Positions 44,899 to 52,522 of a stretch of 64,000 bases of DNA are shown here, piece by piece. Positions within the stretch are counted from its first letter, which is position 1. Every line of letters starts with the position of its first letter. Source of the stretch: Pelagimonas sp. (GTDB lineage Bacteria > Pseudomonadota > Alphaproteobacteria > Rhodobacterales > Rhodobacteraceae); assembly GCA_025210265.1 (NCBI GenBank), contig JAOASD010000008.1, positions 1 to 64,000 of the forward strand. The letters are read 5' to 3'. The notes below the pieces were generated by a model. It had not been told where the DNA came from, searched no databases, and worked only from the letters and a program-made list of their open reading frames with translations. A program made the position numbers and the translations under genes.

Positions 44899-46482
44899 TC
44901 AATACCCGATGGCACAGCCATCCTTGCGCGGGTCCGAAGCCCCCTCCAACACGCCACTTTCATGAATGACGATGGATTGCGCGCCGCCCAGGGCTTCACG
45001 CGGGCGCAGGATCTTATGCCCCTTTTCCGCCAGCGCGGTGGCCGTGGCCGCGCTGTAGCCGTCTTCCAGCTTCAGCACCCCGGCTTCGGCAAAGCTGCGC
45101 GGGGCATCCAGCGCAGCCTGCGCATCCATACCATAATCGACCATATTCGTGATCACACGGGCATGGCCATTGGGCTGATACTGCCCGCCCATCACGCCAA
45201 AGGGCATGGTGACGCGACCATTTTCAGCGACCATACCGGGGATGATCGTATGCATCGGACGTTTGCCCCCGGCCATTTCATTGGGATGGCCTGATTGCAG
45301 GCTGAAACCCGCGCCGCGATTCTGGAACAGAATGCCGAATTTCTCACTTGCCAGACCAGAGCCAAACCCATGGAAAATAGAATAAATCAGGGAAACGGCC
45401 ATGCGGTCCTTGTCGACCACCGTGATGTAGATCGTGTCCTTATGCACAGGTTCGGACGCAGCGGCGGCGCTTGGCATCGCAGCATTCATATCAATCAATG
45501 CGGCCAGTTGAGCGGCGGTTTCGGGGGCCATCAGATGCGCGCGCCGGGTCATGCTGTCCGCATCCGACAGGAACCGGTCGCGGGCATCATAGGCCAGCTT
45601 GGCGGCTTCGGCTTCGATATGGGTGCGCTCAGCGCCCAGAGGATCCATCGAGGCCAGATCAAAATGCGACAGGATATTCAGCATCAGATGCGCAATGATC
45701 CCCTGACCGTTTGGCGGATGCTCCAGCACATTGCGGCCTTTATACATTCCACCCACCGGGTCGCCGATGGTGCAGCGGGTTGCGGCGAAATCTTCGGCTG
45801 TGTGGACACCGCCCAACCCGTTGAGCGTGGCAAGCATGTCCTCGGCCACTTCGCCTGTGTAAAACGCATCCCGCCCGTCGCGGGCAATGCGGCGCAGCAG
45901 ATCGGCCTGGGCGGGCAGGGCCAGCATATCCCCGACTTTGGGCGCGCGGCGCCAAGGCAGGAAATGGCGCTGCGCCGTGGGGGACAGGACCTGCGCACAT
46001 TCGGCAAGGTCAAAGGCAACGCGCGGTGCGATGGGCACACCGCTGTCCATGTAGCGGATCGCGGGGGCAAGGCTGTCGGCCAGCCCCAGTTTGCCCCATT
46101 TGTCCGACATGGTGCAGAACGCATCGACCGCGCCGGGGAGGGTCACGGCCTCGGGGCCATAAAGCGGAACAGTGTCATGGCCGGCAGCGCGCAGTGTTTC
46201 GGCGCTGGCCGCAGCGGGCGCACGGCCCGAGCCGTTCACCGCCACGACCTGATCCGCAGGTGCGCCAGCGGGGGCGATCAGGGCAAAACAGTCGCCGCCC
46301 AGCCCGGTCATCTGCGGTTCGGCAAGGCCCAGCAGCACGGCTCCGGCAATCGCCGCATCCATGGCGTTGCCGCCCTGCTTGAGAATGTCGACAGCGGCGG
46401 CGGCGGCAATCGGATGAGATGTGGCGCAGATCCCGTTCGTTGCGTAAACCGCAGAGCGTCCGGGCATGTGGAAATTTCTCAT
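44899..46482 (-). CDS. ggt: Gamma-glutamyltransferase family protein
   Basis: 527 residues from ATG 46482 (MRNFHMPGR); the frame continues upstream, but AAGG lies eight bases before this ATG. Marks: GGNAMDAAIAGAVLLGLAEPQMTGLGGDCFALI, ALDAPRSFAEAG, and the autoprocessing/catalytic Thr in KDTIYITVVDKDRMAVSLIYS with GFGSGL after it. GGT is an N-terminal nucleophile hydrolase that splits at that Thr and hydrolyses or transfers gamma-glutamyl groups, chiefly from glutathione. Unlike E. coli Ggt no signal peptide is visible, so this member may be cytoplasmic; related acylases share the fold. Confidence 0.87.
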   Translation of the reverse strand: MRNFHMPGRSAVYATNGICATSHPIAAAAAVDILKQGGNAMDAAIAGAVLLGLAEPQMTGLGGDCFALIAPAGAPADQVVAVNGSGRAPAAASAETLRAAGHDTVPLYGPEAVTLPGAVDAFCTMSDKWGKLGLADSLAPAIRYMDSGVPIAPRVAFDLAECAQVLSPTAQRHFLPWRRAPKVGDMLALPAQADLLRRIARDGRDAFYTGEVAEDMLATLNGLGGVHTAEDFAATRCTIGDPVGGMYKGRNVLEHPPNGQGIIAHLMLNILSHFDLASMDPLGAERTHIEAEAAKLAYDARDRFLSDADSMTRRAHLMAPETAAQLAALIDMNAAMPSAAAASEPVHKDTIYITVVDKDRMAVSLIYSIFHGFGSGLASEKFGILFQNRGAGFSLQSGHPNEMAGGKRPMHTIIPGMVAENGRVTMPFGVMGGQYQPNGHARVITNMVDYGMDAQAALDAPRSFAEAGVLKLEDGYSAATATALAEKGHKILRPREALGGAQSIVIHESGVLEGASDPRKDGCAIGY

Positions 46483-46608
46483 CAGATCAACCTTTTGTCT
46501 TTGCCTGCTTTTCTGGCGCTCGCGAAACGATAGCGTGTCGCAAAGCGGCGTCAATCGTTGTAACGCCAAAGAAACGTGAAGTGACCTGTTCGGAAGGATA
46601 GTGCAAAG

Positions 46609-46679
46609 GCCTCGGCGCCGCGCACTGGGTGGGGGCTGATAACGCGCGGCACCGAGGGAAGCCATATGCAGCTACGGGA
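46609..46679. repeat. Stem-loop repeat unit, copy 1
   Basis: About 71 bases. CCTCGGCGCCGCGC pairs with GCGCGGCACCGAGG around a 20-base loop (ACTGGGTGGGGGCTGATAAC); one C-A mismatch interrupts the stem. The tail GGAAGC(C/T)ATATGCAGCTAC is conserved with copy 2, 225 bases away in the same orientation; the copies differ at only about four positions. Confidence 0.85.
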
Positions 46680-46762
46680 TCACTTATCCGGGTGAAACTG
46701 GGCGGAAATAAGGTGCTGCCGGGGAAATTTGATGCGCAGGGGCGTCAGGCTGGGGAGCCGCC

Positions 46763-46915
46763 GTGGCGCATAAAAAACGCCCCGGTGGGGCGGATCTGGC
46801 CAACATCGTGGCCGATGGTTTTTCGGGAGAGGAAGCCTCGGTGCCGCGCACTGGGTGGGGGCTGATAACGCGCGGCACCGAGGGAAGCTATATGCAGCTA
46901 CAGGACTATGTATGA
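46763..46915 (+). CDS. Candidate 50-residue protein spanning repeat copy 2
   Basis: GTG at 46763 has GGGGAG five bases upstream. The frame reads MAHKKRPGGADLANIVADGF, then runs through the repeat unit (VPRTGWGLITRGTEGSYMQL) to TGA at 46913. Against coding: repeat copy 1 in the same frame has no start codon, the base differences between the copies all change the amino acid, and a minus-strand terminator overlaps its 5' end. Kept as a low-confidence candidate because of the good ribosome site. Confidence 0.25.
   Translation: MAHKKRPGGADLANIVADGFSGEEASVPRTGWGLITRGTEGSYMQLQDYV
46772..46792 (-). terminator. Orphan intrinsic terminator on the minus strand
   Basis: On the minus strand CGCCCC-ACC-GGGGCG (6-bp perfect stem) is followed by TTTTTTATG. 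No gene ends just upstream of it; the RsbW-like gene stops over 500 bases earlier. It would end a minus-strand transcript that includes repeat copy 2, suggesting a small RNA. Confidence 0.65.
46834..46904. repeat. Stem-loop repeat unit, copy 2
   Basis: About 71 bases. CCTCGGTGCCGCGC pairs perfectly with GCGCGGCACCGAGG (14 bp) around the same 20-base loop as copy 1. The T here restores the pair that is mismatched in copy 1. Downstream tail GGAAGCTATATGCAGCTACAG. Confidence 0.85.
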
Positions 46916-47333
46916 TGGGGGTTTGGGGCGTCTTTGCGGCAGGCCAGAGGCCATTTCACGTTTGTTTCGCCATGTGCGCAACCCTGCGGTGATATGCTCT
47001 GGCATTGATTGTATTTCGCTGTGAAATGCGCGCGGAAAGGCGGGTTTTTGTTTCCGTTGGCGTGATCGGTGCTGGGGGGGGAGATCAACGGAGGCGTGCC
47101 TGATCCGTTGATTTGGCTCGCAGCGGGATTGCGCAGGCAGGTTGGGATGCGCGCGTCATCGCGCGGCCCACTGCACCGTGCGTTTCAGGGGGGGGATCAC
47201 TGAATACGGCGGTTTTACTGGTTACAATAGGTGGCCCGCTACATGAGACCGATGCCAAAACCGACGCAGCGCATTGCCTGACTGTTTGAGGTGTCGCTGG
47301 AATGCGCAAGGCAGAGCCGTTCTGTGGTCTGGA

Positions 47334-47801
47334 TCAGCCTGCGTCTTCCAGCGGGAGGATGAAATCCAGGCGGTTTGTGGCCCCATCCCGACAATATCGG
47401 AGATCTTCGGTCAGGGACCGGATCAGAAACCAGCCAAAGCCGCCTTCGGGAAGGTCCTGTTCGGGGACGTCCAGATTGGCGGCCTTGCCTTCGGGCAATG
47501 TGCCGCCGGGCATTGGAAATCCCTGATCTTCGATTTTTGCGTGCATACGCGCGCCCTGAAGCACCATGTTCATGCGTATCTCGCCATCTGGTCGTTCTGC
47601 ATAGGCGTGTTCAACGATGTTGTTCAACGCCTCTGCGAAAACCAGTTCCCATGTTCCCAGCGCGTCTTCTGCCAGGCCGCGCCCAGACAGGGCGCTGCGC
47701 AGATCGGCCAATGCCTCCCGCACGGCTTCTGGCGTGCTGGGAAGGGAGGCATTGAACCCGTTTTCATCCTGTTCGATCACATGCCGCATTGGCTGGCCCA
47801 A
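47334..47801 (-). CDS. RsbW-like anti-sigma regulatory kinase
   Basis: 155 residues with a single GHKL ATPase fold: N-box ELVFAEALNNIVEHAYAE, G1 region KIEDQGFPMPGG, and the G2-like EGGFGWFLIRSLTEDLRYCRDGATNRLDF. This is the architecture of RsbW/SpoIIAB-type kinases that phosphorylate a STAS partner. The STAS gene lies 9 bases upstream, so the two are one unit. No sigma factor or PP2C phosphatase gene is in the window; the regulated target is unknown. Confidence 0.88.
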   Translation of the reverse strand: MGQPMRHVIEQDENGFNASLPSTPEAVREALADLRSALSGRGLAEDALGTWELVFAEALNNIVEHAYAERPDGEIRMNMVLQGARMHAKIEDQGFPMPGGTLPEGKAANLDVPEQDLPEGGFGWFLIRSLTEDLRYCRDGATNRLDFILPLEDAG

Positions 47802-47810
47802 TCCTCGCGA

Positions 47811-48146
47811 TCAGTTAAGCGCCTGACCGGCGCTTTCGACAGTGTCATGGATGGCGAAAATCGAATCCATCCGGGTCATGCGAAACACCTTGTCTACGGT
47901 GGGGGATAGCGCCGCCAGTTCCAGTTTGCGCCCCTCGGGCATCAATTTCATGGCGGCGACAATCGCCCCCAACCCGCTGGAATCAATAAAGGAGACATTG
48001 GCCAGGTTCAGCACCACGCGTGCGCTGGCCCCGGTCGCGGCCTCGCGCATCTGGTCCTTGAACTGGATGGCGACGGCTGCATCGATTCGGTCGGCATCCA
48101 CCGTGACCACATCGAGACCGTTCATATTGCTTGTACTCAGTTGCAT
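47811..48146 (-). CDS. STAS-domain anti-anti-sigma factor
   Basis: 111 residues, one STAS domain. The phosphorylation site is in NVSFIDSSGLGAIVAAMKLM (Ser after Asp). It is the presumed substrate and antagonist of the RsbW-like kinase encoded just downstream. The unit is divergent from the thiolase gene with about 92 bases between starts. Confidence 0.9.
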   Translation of the reverse strand: MQLSTSNMNGLDVVTVDADRIDAAVAIQFKDQMREAATGASARVVLNLANVSFIDSSGLGAIVAAMKLMPEGRKLELAALSPTVDKVFRMTRMDSIFAIHDTVESAGQALN

Positions 48147-48238
48147 CTGTTCTGACCTTCTCTGACCGATTTGTCATGAACCCTAGACGCCAATCCTTAC
48201 TATTCAGTATGCATGGGCAGCATTGCAGAGGAGAGGGC

Positions 48239-49411
48239 ATGAAACAGGTTGTTATCACCGGGGCGGCGCGGACGCCGATGGGGGGATTTCAGGGCGCATT
48301 CGAGGGCGAAACCGCCTCTGCGCTGGGCGGAAGTGCCATTCGCGCGGCCATGGAGCAGGCCGGCAACCCGCAGATCGACGAAGTGCTGATGGGCTGTGTG
48401 CTGCCGGCCGGTCAGGGGCAGGCCCCTGCGCGCCAGGCGGGCTTTGCCGCCGGTCTGGGCGAGGCTGTCCCGGCCACGACACTGAATAAAATGTGCGGTT
48501 CGGGTATGAAAGCGGCCATGCAGGCCTGGGATCGGCTGGCGCTGGGGCAGGCGGATCACATCGTGGCGGGCGGCATGGAAAGCATGACCAACGCGCCTTA
48601 TGTCCTGCCCAAAATGCGCGGCGGTGCGCGGATCGGCCATGGTCAGGTGATCGACCACATGTTCCTGGACGGGCTCGAAGACGCCTATGACAAGGGCCGT
48701 CTGATGGGCACCTTTGCCGAGGATTGCGCCGAGAGCTTTCAGTTCACCCGCGAAGCGCAGGATGACTATGCGCTGGCCTCGCTGTCCCGCGCGCTAGAGG
48801 CGCAGAAAACCGGCGCGTTCGATCAGGAAATCGCTCCTGTGACTCTGAAAACCCGCAAGGGGGACGTGACCATTGCCGAGGATGAACAGCCCGGCAATGC
48901 CCGCCCGGACAAGATCCCGCAGCTGAAACCGGCCTTTCGCAAGGATGGTACGGTGACGCCCGCCAATTCTTCGTCCATTTCTGACGGGGCTGCGGCGCTG
49001 ATCCTGTCCACCGAAGAGGCCGCCCTGGCCGCAGGTCAGCCGATTCGCGCTCGTGTCATGGGTCATGCCAGCCACGCGCAGGCCCCCGGTCTGTTCACCA
49101 CCGCCCCGGTGCCCGCCGCGCAGAAACTGCTGGATCAGCTGGGCTGGACCAAGGATGACGTGGATCTGTGGGAAGTGAACGAAGCCTTTGCCGTCGTACC
49201 CATGGCCTTCATGCATGAAATGGGCCTGCCCCATGACAAGGTTAACGTGAATGGTGGCGCCTGTGCGCTGGGCCATCCGATCGGTGCCAGCGGCGCACGG
49301 ATCATGGTGACGCTGCTGAACGCGCTGGAAAAGCGCGGGCTGAAGCGCGGCGTGGCTGCGATCTGCATCGGCGGTGGCGAAGGCACGGCGATTGCGATCG
49401 AACGGGTTTGA
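48239..49411 (+). CDS. Acetyl-CoA C-acetyltransferase (thiolase)
   Basis: 390 residues from ATG 48239, with GGAGAGGG directly upstream. Active-site Cys86 in TLNKMCGSGMKA, His in NVNGGACALGHPIGASGARI near 347, and the second Cys in CIGGGEGTAI near 376. It is of the biosynthetic/degradative AtoB/PhaA class and interconverts two acetyl-CoA with acetoacetyl-CoA. No phaB or other PHA gene adjoins. A terminator follows. Confidence 0.93.
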   Translation: MKQVVITGAARTPMGGFQGAFEGETASALGGSAIRAAMEQAGNPQIDEVLMGCVLPAGQGQAPARQAGFAAGLGEAVPATTLNKMCGSGMKAAMQAWDRLALGQADHIVAGGMESMTNAPYVLPKMRGGARIGHGQVIDHMFLDGLEDAYDKGRLMGTFAEDCAESFQFTREAQDDYALASLSRALEAQKTGAFDQEIAPVTLKTRKGDVTIAEDEQPGNARPDKIPQLKPAFRKDGTVTPANSSSISDGAAALILSTEEAALAAGQPIRARVMGHASHAQAPGLFTTAPVPAAQKLLDQLGWTKDDVDLWEVNEAFAVVPMAFMHEMGLPHDKVNVNGGACALGHPIGASGARIMVTLLNALEKRGLKRGVAAICIGGGEGTAIAIERV

Positions 49412-49438
49412 CAGCAAACCCCATTCCAGCCCAAGGAA

Positions 49439-49466
49439 GGGTGCGCCTCGGCGCGCCCTTTTTCTT
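49439..49466 (+). terminator. Rho-independent terminator after the thiolase gene
   Basis: GGGTGCGC-CTCG-GCGCGCCC (one G-T pair) is followed by TTTTTCTTTT. Confidence 0.8.
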
Positions 49467-49483
49467 TTGCCGGAGCTCGCCCC

Positions 49484-49948
49484 ATGCAGGTCAACTATGC
49501 CACGCTTGAACAGACCATCGCCGCGCTGACAGCAGGCGAGCAGGACGAAGTCGCCCTGATGGCCACGCTGGCCTGCGAAATTCATCATGCGGATCAACGC
49601 TTTGACTGGACCGGGTTCTACCGCGTCACCGAACCCGAGCTGCTGAAGATCGGGCCCTATCAGGGTGGCCATGGGTGTCTGGTGATCCCGTTTTCGCGTG
49701 GCGTTTGCGGTGCCTGTGCGCGCAGCGGTGCGGTGCAGCTGGTCGATGATGTCGACGCGTTTCCGGGGCATATCGCCTGCGCCAGCTCGACCCGGTCCGA
49801 ATTGGTGCTGCCGGTGCGCAACGCGGCGGGCGACCTGCTGGGCGTTCTGGACATCGACAGCGATCAGCCCGCCGCCTTTACGGCCCAGGATGCCACCGCC
49901 TTGCAGGCGATTCTGGACAAGGTGTTTGCCCAGGCAATCCGCAGCTGA
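49484..49948 (+). CDS. msrC: Free methionine-(R)-sulfoxide reductase (GAF domain)
   Basis: 154 residues, a single GAF domain. Cysteines at 65, 75 and 99 have exactly the 10- and 24-residue spacing of the catalytic cysteines of E. coli fRMsr (84, 94, 118), in GCLVIPFSRGVCGACARSG and HIACASSTRSELVLP. It reduces free L-methionine-(R)-sulfoxide in the cytoplasm, protecting against oxidants. The extra Cys78 makes CGAC. Confidence 0.92.
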   Translation: MQVNYATLEQTIAALTAGEQDEVALMATLACEIHHADQRFDWTGFYRVTEPELLKIGPYQGGHGCLVIPFSRGVCGACARSGAVQLVDDVDAFPGHIACASSTRSELVLPVRNAAGDLLGVLDIDSDQPAAFTAQDATALQAILDKVFAQAIRS

Positions 49949-49964
49949 CTTTGCTGGACAGGGT

Positions 49965-49993
49965 GCGTGAAAAAATGCTTTGAAATTTCACGC
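49965..49993. promoter_or_regulatory. Palindromic site upstream of the XRE-cupin regulator gene
   Basis: GCGTGAAA (49965-49972) and TTTCACGC (49986-49993) form an 8-bp inverted repeat with a 13-base spacer; within it TGAAATTTCA (49981-49990) is a perfect 10-base palindrome. It lies 41-70 bases before the GTG start, where an autoregulatory operator would be. Confidence 0.45.
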
Positions 49994-50033
49994 GCCCGTG
50001 CCAATCTTCCCCGCAAACAGGGGAGATCATGGG

Positions 50034-50597
50034 GTGAGCACAGAAAACGCCCGCAGCTTTGGTGCCGATCTGCGCGCGATTCGTCGGACGCGGGGGAGGA
50101 CGCTGCAGGTTCTGGCGGATCAGCTGGGGCGCTCTGTCGGCTGGCTCAGCCAGGTCGAGCGTGACCTGTCGCAGCCCTCGCTCACCGATCTGCGCCAGAT
50201 TGCCGAGGCGTTGGATGTGCCGGTTTCTACGCTTTTGCGCCATGAATCGACCCGCAGCGACGAAGCGGGCCTGATCGTGCGCGCCGACGCCCGCCGCCCT
50301 ATCGGGGCGCGCATGGATGGGTTGGTCGAAGAGCTGCTGTCCCCCGATCTCACCGATGATTTCGAAATGGTCCACAGCTGCTTTGCCCCGCACGCCCACA
50401 GCGCAGGCGAGGTGCAGCGCCCAACGCAAGAGGTCGGCGTGCTGATCGCAGGCCAGCTGGATCTGACCATCGACGGACGGGCGTTTTCCCTACAGCCGGG
50501 GGACAGTTTCCGCATTCGGGGCGAGGCCTTTTCCTGGTCCAACCCCCATGACAGCCCCGCCATTGCGGTCTGGGTGATTGCCCCGCCGGTCTATTAA
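50034..50597 (+). CDS. XRE-family regulator with C-terminal cupin domain
   Basis: 187 residues from GTG 50034, supported by GGGGA eight bases upstream. The N-terminal helix-turn-helix is at about 10-65 (LRAIRRTRGRTLQVLADQLGRSVGWLSQVERDLSQPSLTDLRQIAEALDV). The C-terminal cupin (about 105-185) has HSAGEVQRPTQEVGVLIAGQLDLTIDGRAFSLQPGDSFRIRGEAFSWSN, losing most of the usual metal His. Such regulators bind small metabolites and often control amine or amino acid catabolism. The betaine genes downstream are candidate targets. Confidence 0.9.
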   Translation: MSTENARSFGADLRAIRRTRGRTLQVLADQLGRSVGWLSQVERDLSQPSLTDLRQIAEALDVPVSTLLRHESTRSDEAGLIVRADARRPIGARMDGLVEELLSPDLTDDFEMVHSCFAPHAHSAGEVQRPTQEVGVLIAGQLDLTIDGRAFSLQPGDSFRIRGEAFSWSNPHDSPAIAVWVIAPPVY

Positions 50598-50630
50598 GGG
50601 CCCGGACATGCGTGAACAGGAGACCCGCCG

Positions 50631-51017
50631 ATGACTGCCACCAAACCGATCAAAGGCACCTGTGCCTGTGGCGCTGTGCATTTTGAAACCTCTGCCCAGC
50701 CGGTCAAAGCCTCTTGCTGCCATTGCACCCAATGCCGCCAGATGTCGGGGCATTTCTGGTCCTCGGCGCAGGTGCCCGACACCGAACTGACCATCACTGG
50801 GCCAGTCAAATGGGTGACCCTGTCCCCCAAGGCACAGCGCGGCATCTGCCCTGATTGCGGGGCCTTTCTGTTCTGGCATGGCACGGGCGAGGACATGATC
50901 AGCTTTGCCCTTGGCGCGCTGGCGCAGCCGCATGACATCACGCTGGAAAAGCACATCTTTACCGCCGAAAAAGGCAGCCATTACGAGATCTGCGATGACC
51001 TGCCGCAATTTCCATAA
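50631..51017 (+). CDS. GFA/CENP-V family zinc protein
   Basis: 128 residues with GGAG upstream of the ATG. Zinc motifs: CAC (11, 13), CCHCTQC (29, 30, 32, 35) and ICPDCG (73, 76), the characteristic layout of the GFA (glutathione-dependent formaldehyde-activating-like) fold. The first GFA enzyme was proposed to condense formaldehyde and glutathione, but most members have no proven activity. Its nearness to a dimethylglycine dehydrogenase gene, whose reaction can release formaldehyde, is suggestive only. Confidence 0.88.
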   Translation: MTATKPIKGTCACGAVHFETSAQPVKASCCHCTQCRQMSGHFWSSAQVPDTELTITGPVKWVTLSPKAQRGICPDCGAFLFWHGTGEDMISFALGALAQPHDITLEKHIFTAEKGSHYEICDDLPQFP

Positions 51018-51039
51018 ACGGCAGGTCAACGCGGCGCGC

Positions 51040-52443
51040 CTACAGCCAGAAATCCGCCCAGCCGGGCAGGTCGTCGGTGGTGGCATTGCCCTGCAGATCA
51101 CTGCCCGCGCCGCGTCCGGCATCCAGCAGATCCGCACCATCGCCCCCCGCCAGCGTGTCGCGCCCCGACCCGCCGCGCAGATCGTCCGCGCCGGCATAGC
51201 CCAGCAGCACGTCGCGCCCGGATTGTCCGTTCAACGTGTCCGCCCCGTCACCGCCAATCAGCAGATCGCGGCCCTTGCCGCCAAACAGCAGGTCATCCCC
51301 GTCCAAGCCAAGGATCGTGTCGTCACCGCCCTTGCCGCGCACCGTATCGTCGCCATCCATAGCATAGATCACGTCCGCGCCGCTGGTGCCGATGATCTCT
51401 TCGCCCTGCCAGGTACCAATGATCACGTTGAACTCGGGCGCGGGCGGCGGATCACTCGGCAGCGGCGTAAATTCATCATAGCCCGGATCGTCGGGGATAT
51501 GGGTCAAAAAGCCCTGATCGCTGGCAAATTGCGCATAGGCCCCCGGCGCTTGCAACGTATCCTGCCATTCCACAGACAAGACCGTCGTATGGTCGCTGAA
51601 ATTCGTGACCGCATCTGCCAGGGCGTAGGCTTCGGTGGTGAACAGGTTTTCCAGCAGGACAAAATCGACATTGTCGAAAAAGGCGGTTTCTTCGGCGGTG
51701 ACGCCCTGCCCATTGTCCCAGCGAAGATAAACCCCGCCATTGATCGCGACAAAGGCATCGGGGTTGATCGCGTGGATTGCATCCGCGACGTCATTGACCA
51801 GCGCCATGGTGGCTTCGGCGCGGTCGATCAGGCTGGTGTCCCCCACATTGCCGCCATTCAGATAATAACGCGAAATATCGTCCAGAAAGACCCCGTCATA
51901 GCCCGCGTTGATCACCGCTTCGGCCTGGGCGATGACGATGGCGTGCCAGCTGTCGGGATCCCAGCTGCCATCGGGGTTCTGGGTTTCGTTGACGTAATCG
52001 ACAATGGGCCCGTAGATGGTTTCGTCGGGGTTGTCGGGGGCGGGCAGATCGCCGCCCGCACGCGGTCCGCGCGCCTCGCCCAGCGGGTTGCTCAGCCATT
52101 TCGGCGCATCGGGATGCACCGTCCCCACATCGCCATTGGCGGGCAGCTCTCCTTCGAGCAGCATCTCGTCCGGTGTCACCCACCAATCCTGCCAGTAATC
52201 GCGGTAATGGTCGGTCACGGCGATGTTCACATAGCCCAGAACGGGCCGGTCATCGCTGGCATCGCCGGGCGTGTCATTTTGCTGAACCAGCCGCAGCTGG
52301 CGGGGCGTCAGCGTGGCGCTCAGCCCATATTCGGGATCGTCGCGAAAGGTCTGGCCGGTCTCGACCACGATCAGATCGTAATCGCTCTGGCGCAGTTGAC
52401 CCGCGCGAATATCGGTCAGCCAGTACAGAAAATTCTGAATCAT
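51040..52443 (-). CDS. RTX-repeat glycoside hydrolase, GH114-like
   Basis: 467 residues from ATG 52443, set by GAGGAG seven bases upstream. The N-terminal domain (about 1-330) resembles endo-alpha-1,4-polygalactosaminidase/TM1410 proteins: PVLGYVNIAVTDHYRDYW, YDGVFLDDISRYY and FVLLENLFTTEAY, with acidic residues at barrel strand ends. The C-terminal domain (about 350-450) is about ten RTX nonapeptides of the type GGxGxDxLx (for example FGGKGRDLLIGGDGADTLNG), which bind calcium. No N-terminal signal is present, as expected for type I secretion. No type I exporter is in the window. It lies on the opposite strand to both neighbours. Confidence 0.85.
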   Translation of the reverse strand: MIQNFLYWLTDIRAGQLRQSDYDLIVVETGQTFRDDPEYGLSATLTPRQLRLVQQNDTPGDASDDRPVLGYVNIAVTDHYRDYWQDWWVTPDEMLLEGELPANGDVGTVHPDAPKWLSNPLGEARGPRAGGDLPAPDNPDETIYGPIVDYVNETQNPDGSWDPDSWHAIVIAQAEAVINAGYDGVFLDDISRYYLNGGNVGDTSLIDRAEATMALVNDVADAIHAINPDAFVAINGGVYLRWDNGQGVTAEETAFFDNVDFVLLENLFTTEAYALADAVTNFSDHTTVLSVEWQDTLQAPGAYAQFASDQGFLTHIPDDPGYDEFTPLPSDPPPAPEFNVIIGTWQGEEIIGTSGADVIYAMDGDDTVRGKGGDDTILGLDGDDLLFGGKGRDLLIGGDGADTLNGQSGRDVLLGYAGADDLRGGSGRDTLAGGDGADLLDAGRGAGSDLQGNATTDDLPGWADFWL

Positions 52444-52522
52444 CACTTCACTCCTCAAATCAGGCCCGGTTGGGGCAGGGGCAGCTTAGCCCAACCGGAC
52501 CTCTCAGCAAAAGGATTTGCCC

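Larger units (their letters stand above)
46483..47333. other. Gene-poor region with duplicated stem-loop
   Basis: About 850 bases between ggt and the RsbW-like gene, both minus strand. It contains the two stem-loop copies (46609-46679 and 46834-46904), a minus-strand terminator (46772-46792), a short GTG reading frame (46763-46915), and a 9-bp inverted repeat ATCAACGGA/TCCGTTGAT (47084-47112). Base composition from about 46920 on looks lower in GC than the flanking genes. I see no convincing conventional gene. Confidence 0.6.

Noticed and set aside
46609-46679. Stem-loop unit as a known riboswitch or terminator
   Set aside because: No T-tract follows on either strand in copy 1, it is not in the leader of a gene, and I recognise no riboswitch core.
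46629-46865. 78-codon plus-strand frame inside the stem-loop region
   Set aside because: Starts within repeat copy 1, lacks a ribosome site and uses a different frame from the better-supported GTG frame at 46763.
46609-46904. The two repeat units as a CRISPR array
   Set aside because: Only two units, far longer than CRISPR repeats, 154 bases between them and no cas genes.
46906-47088. 60-codon minus-strand frame
   Set aside because: No ribosome site, low-complexity polar composition, no family resemblance.
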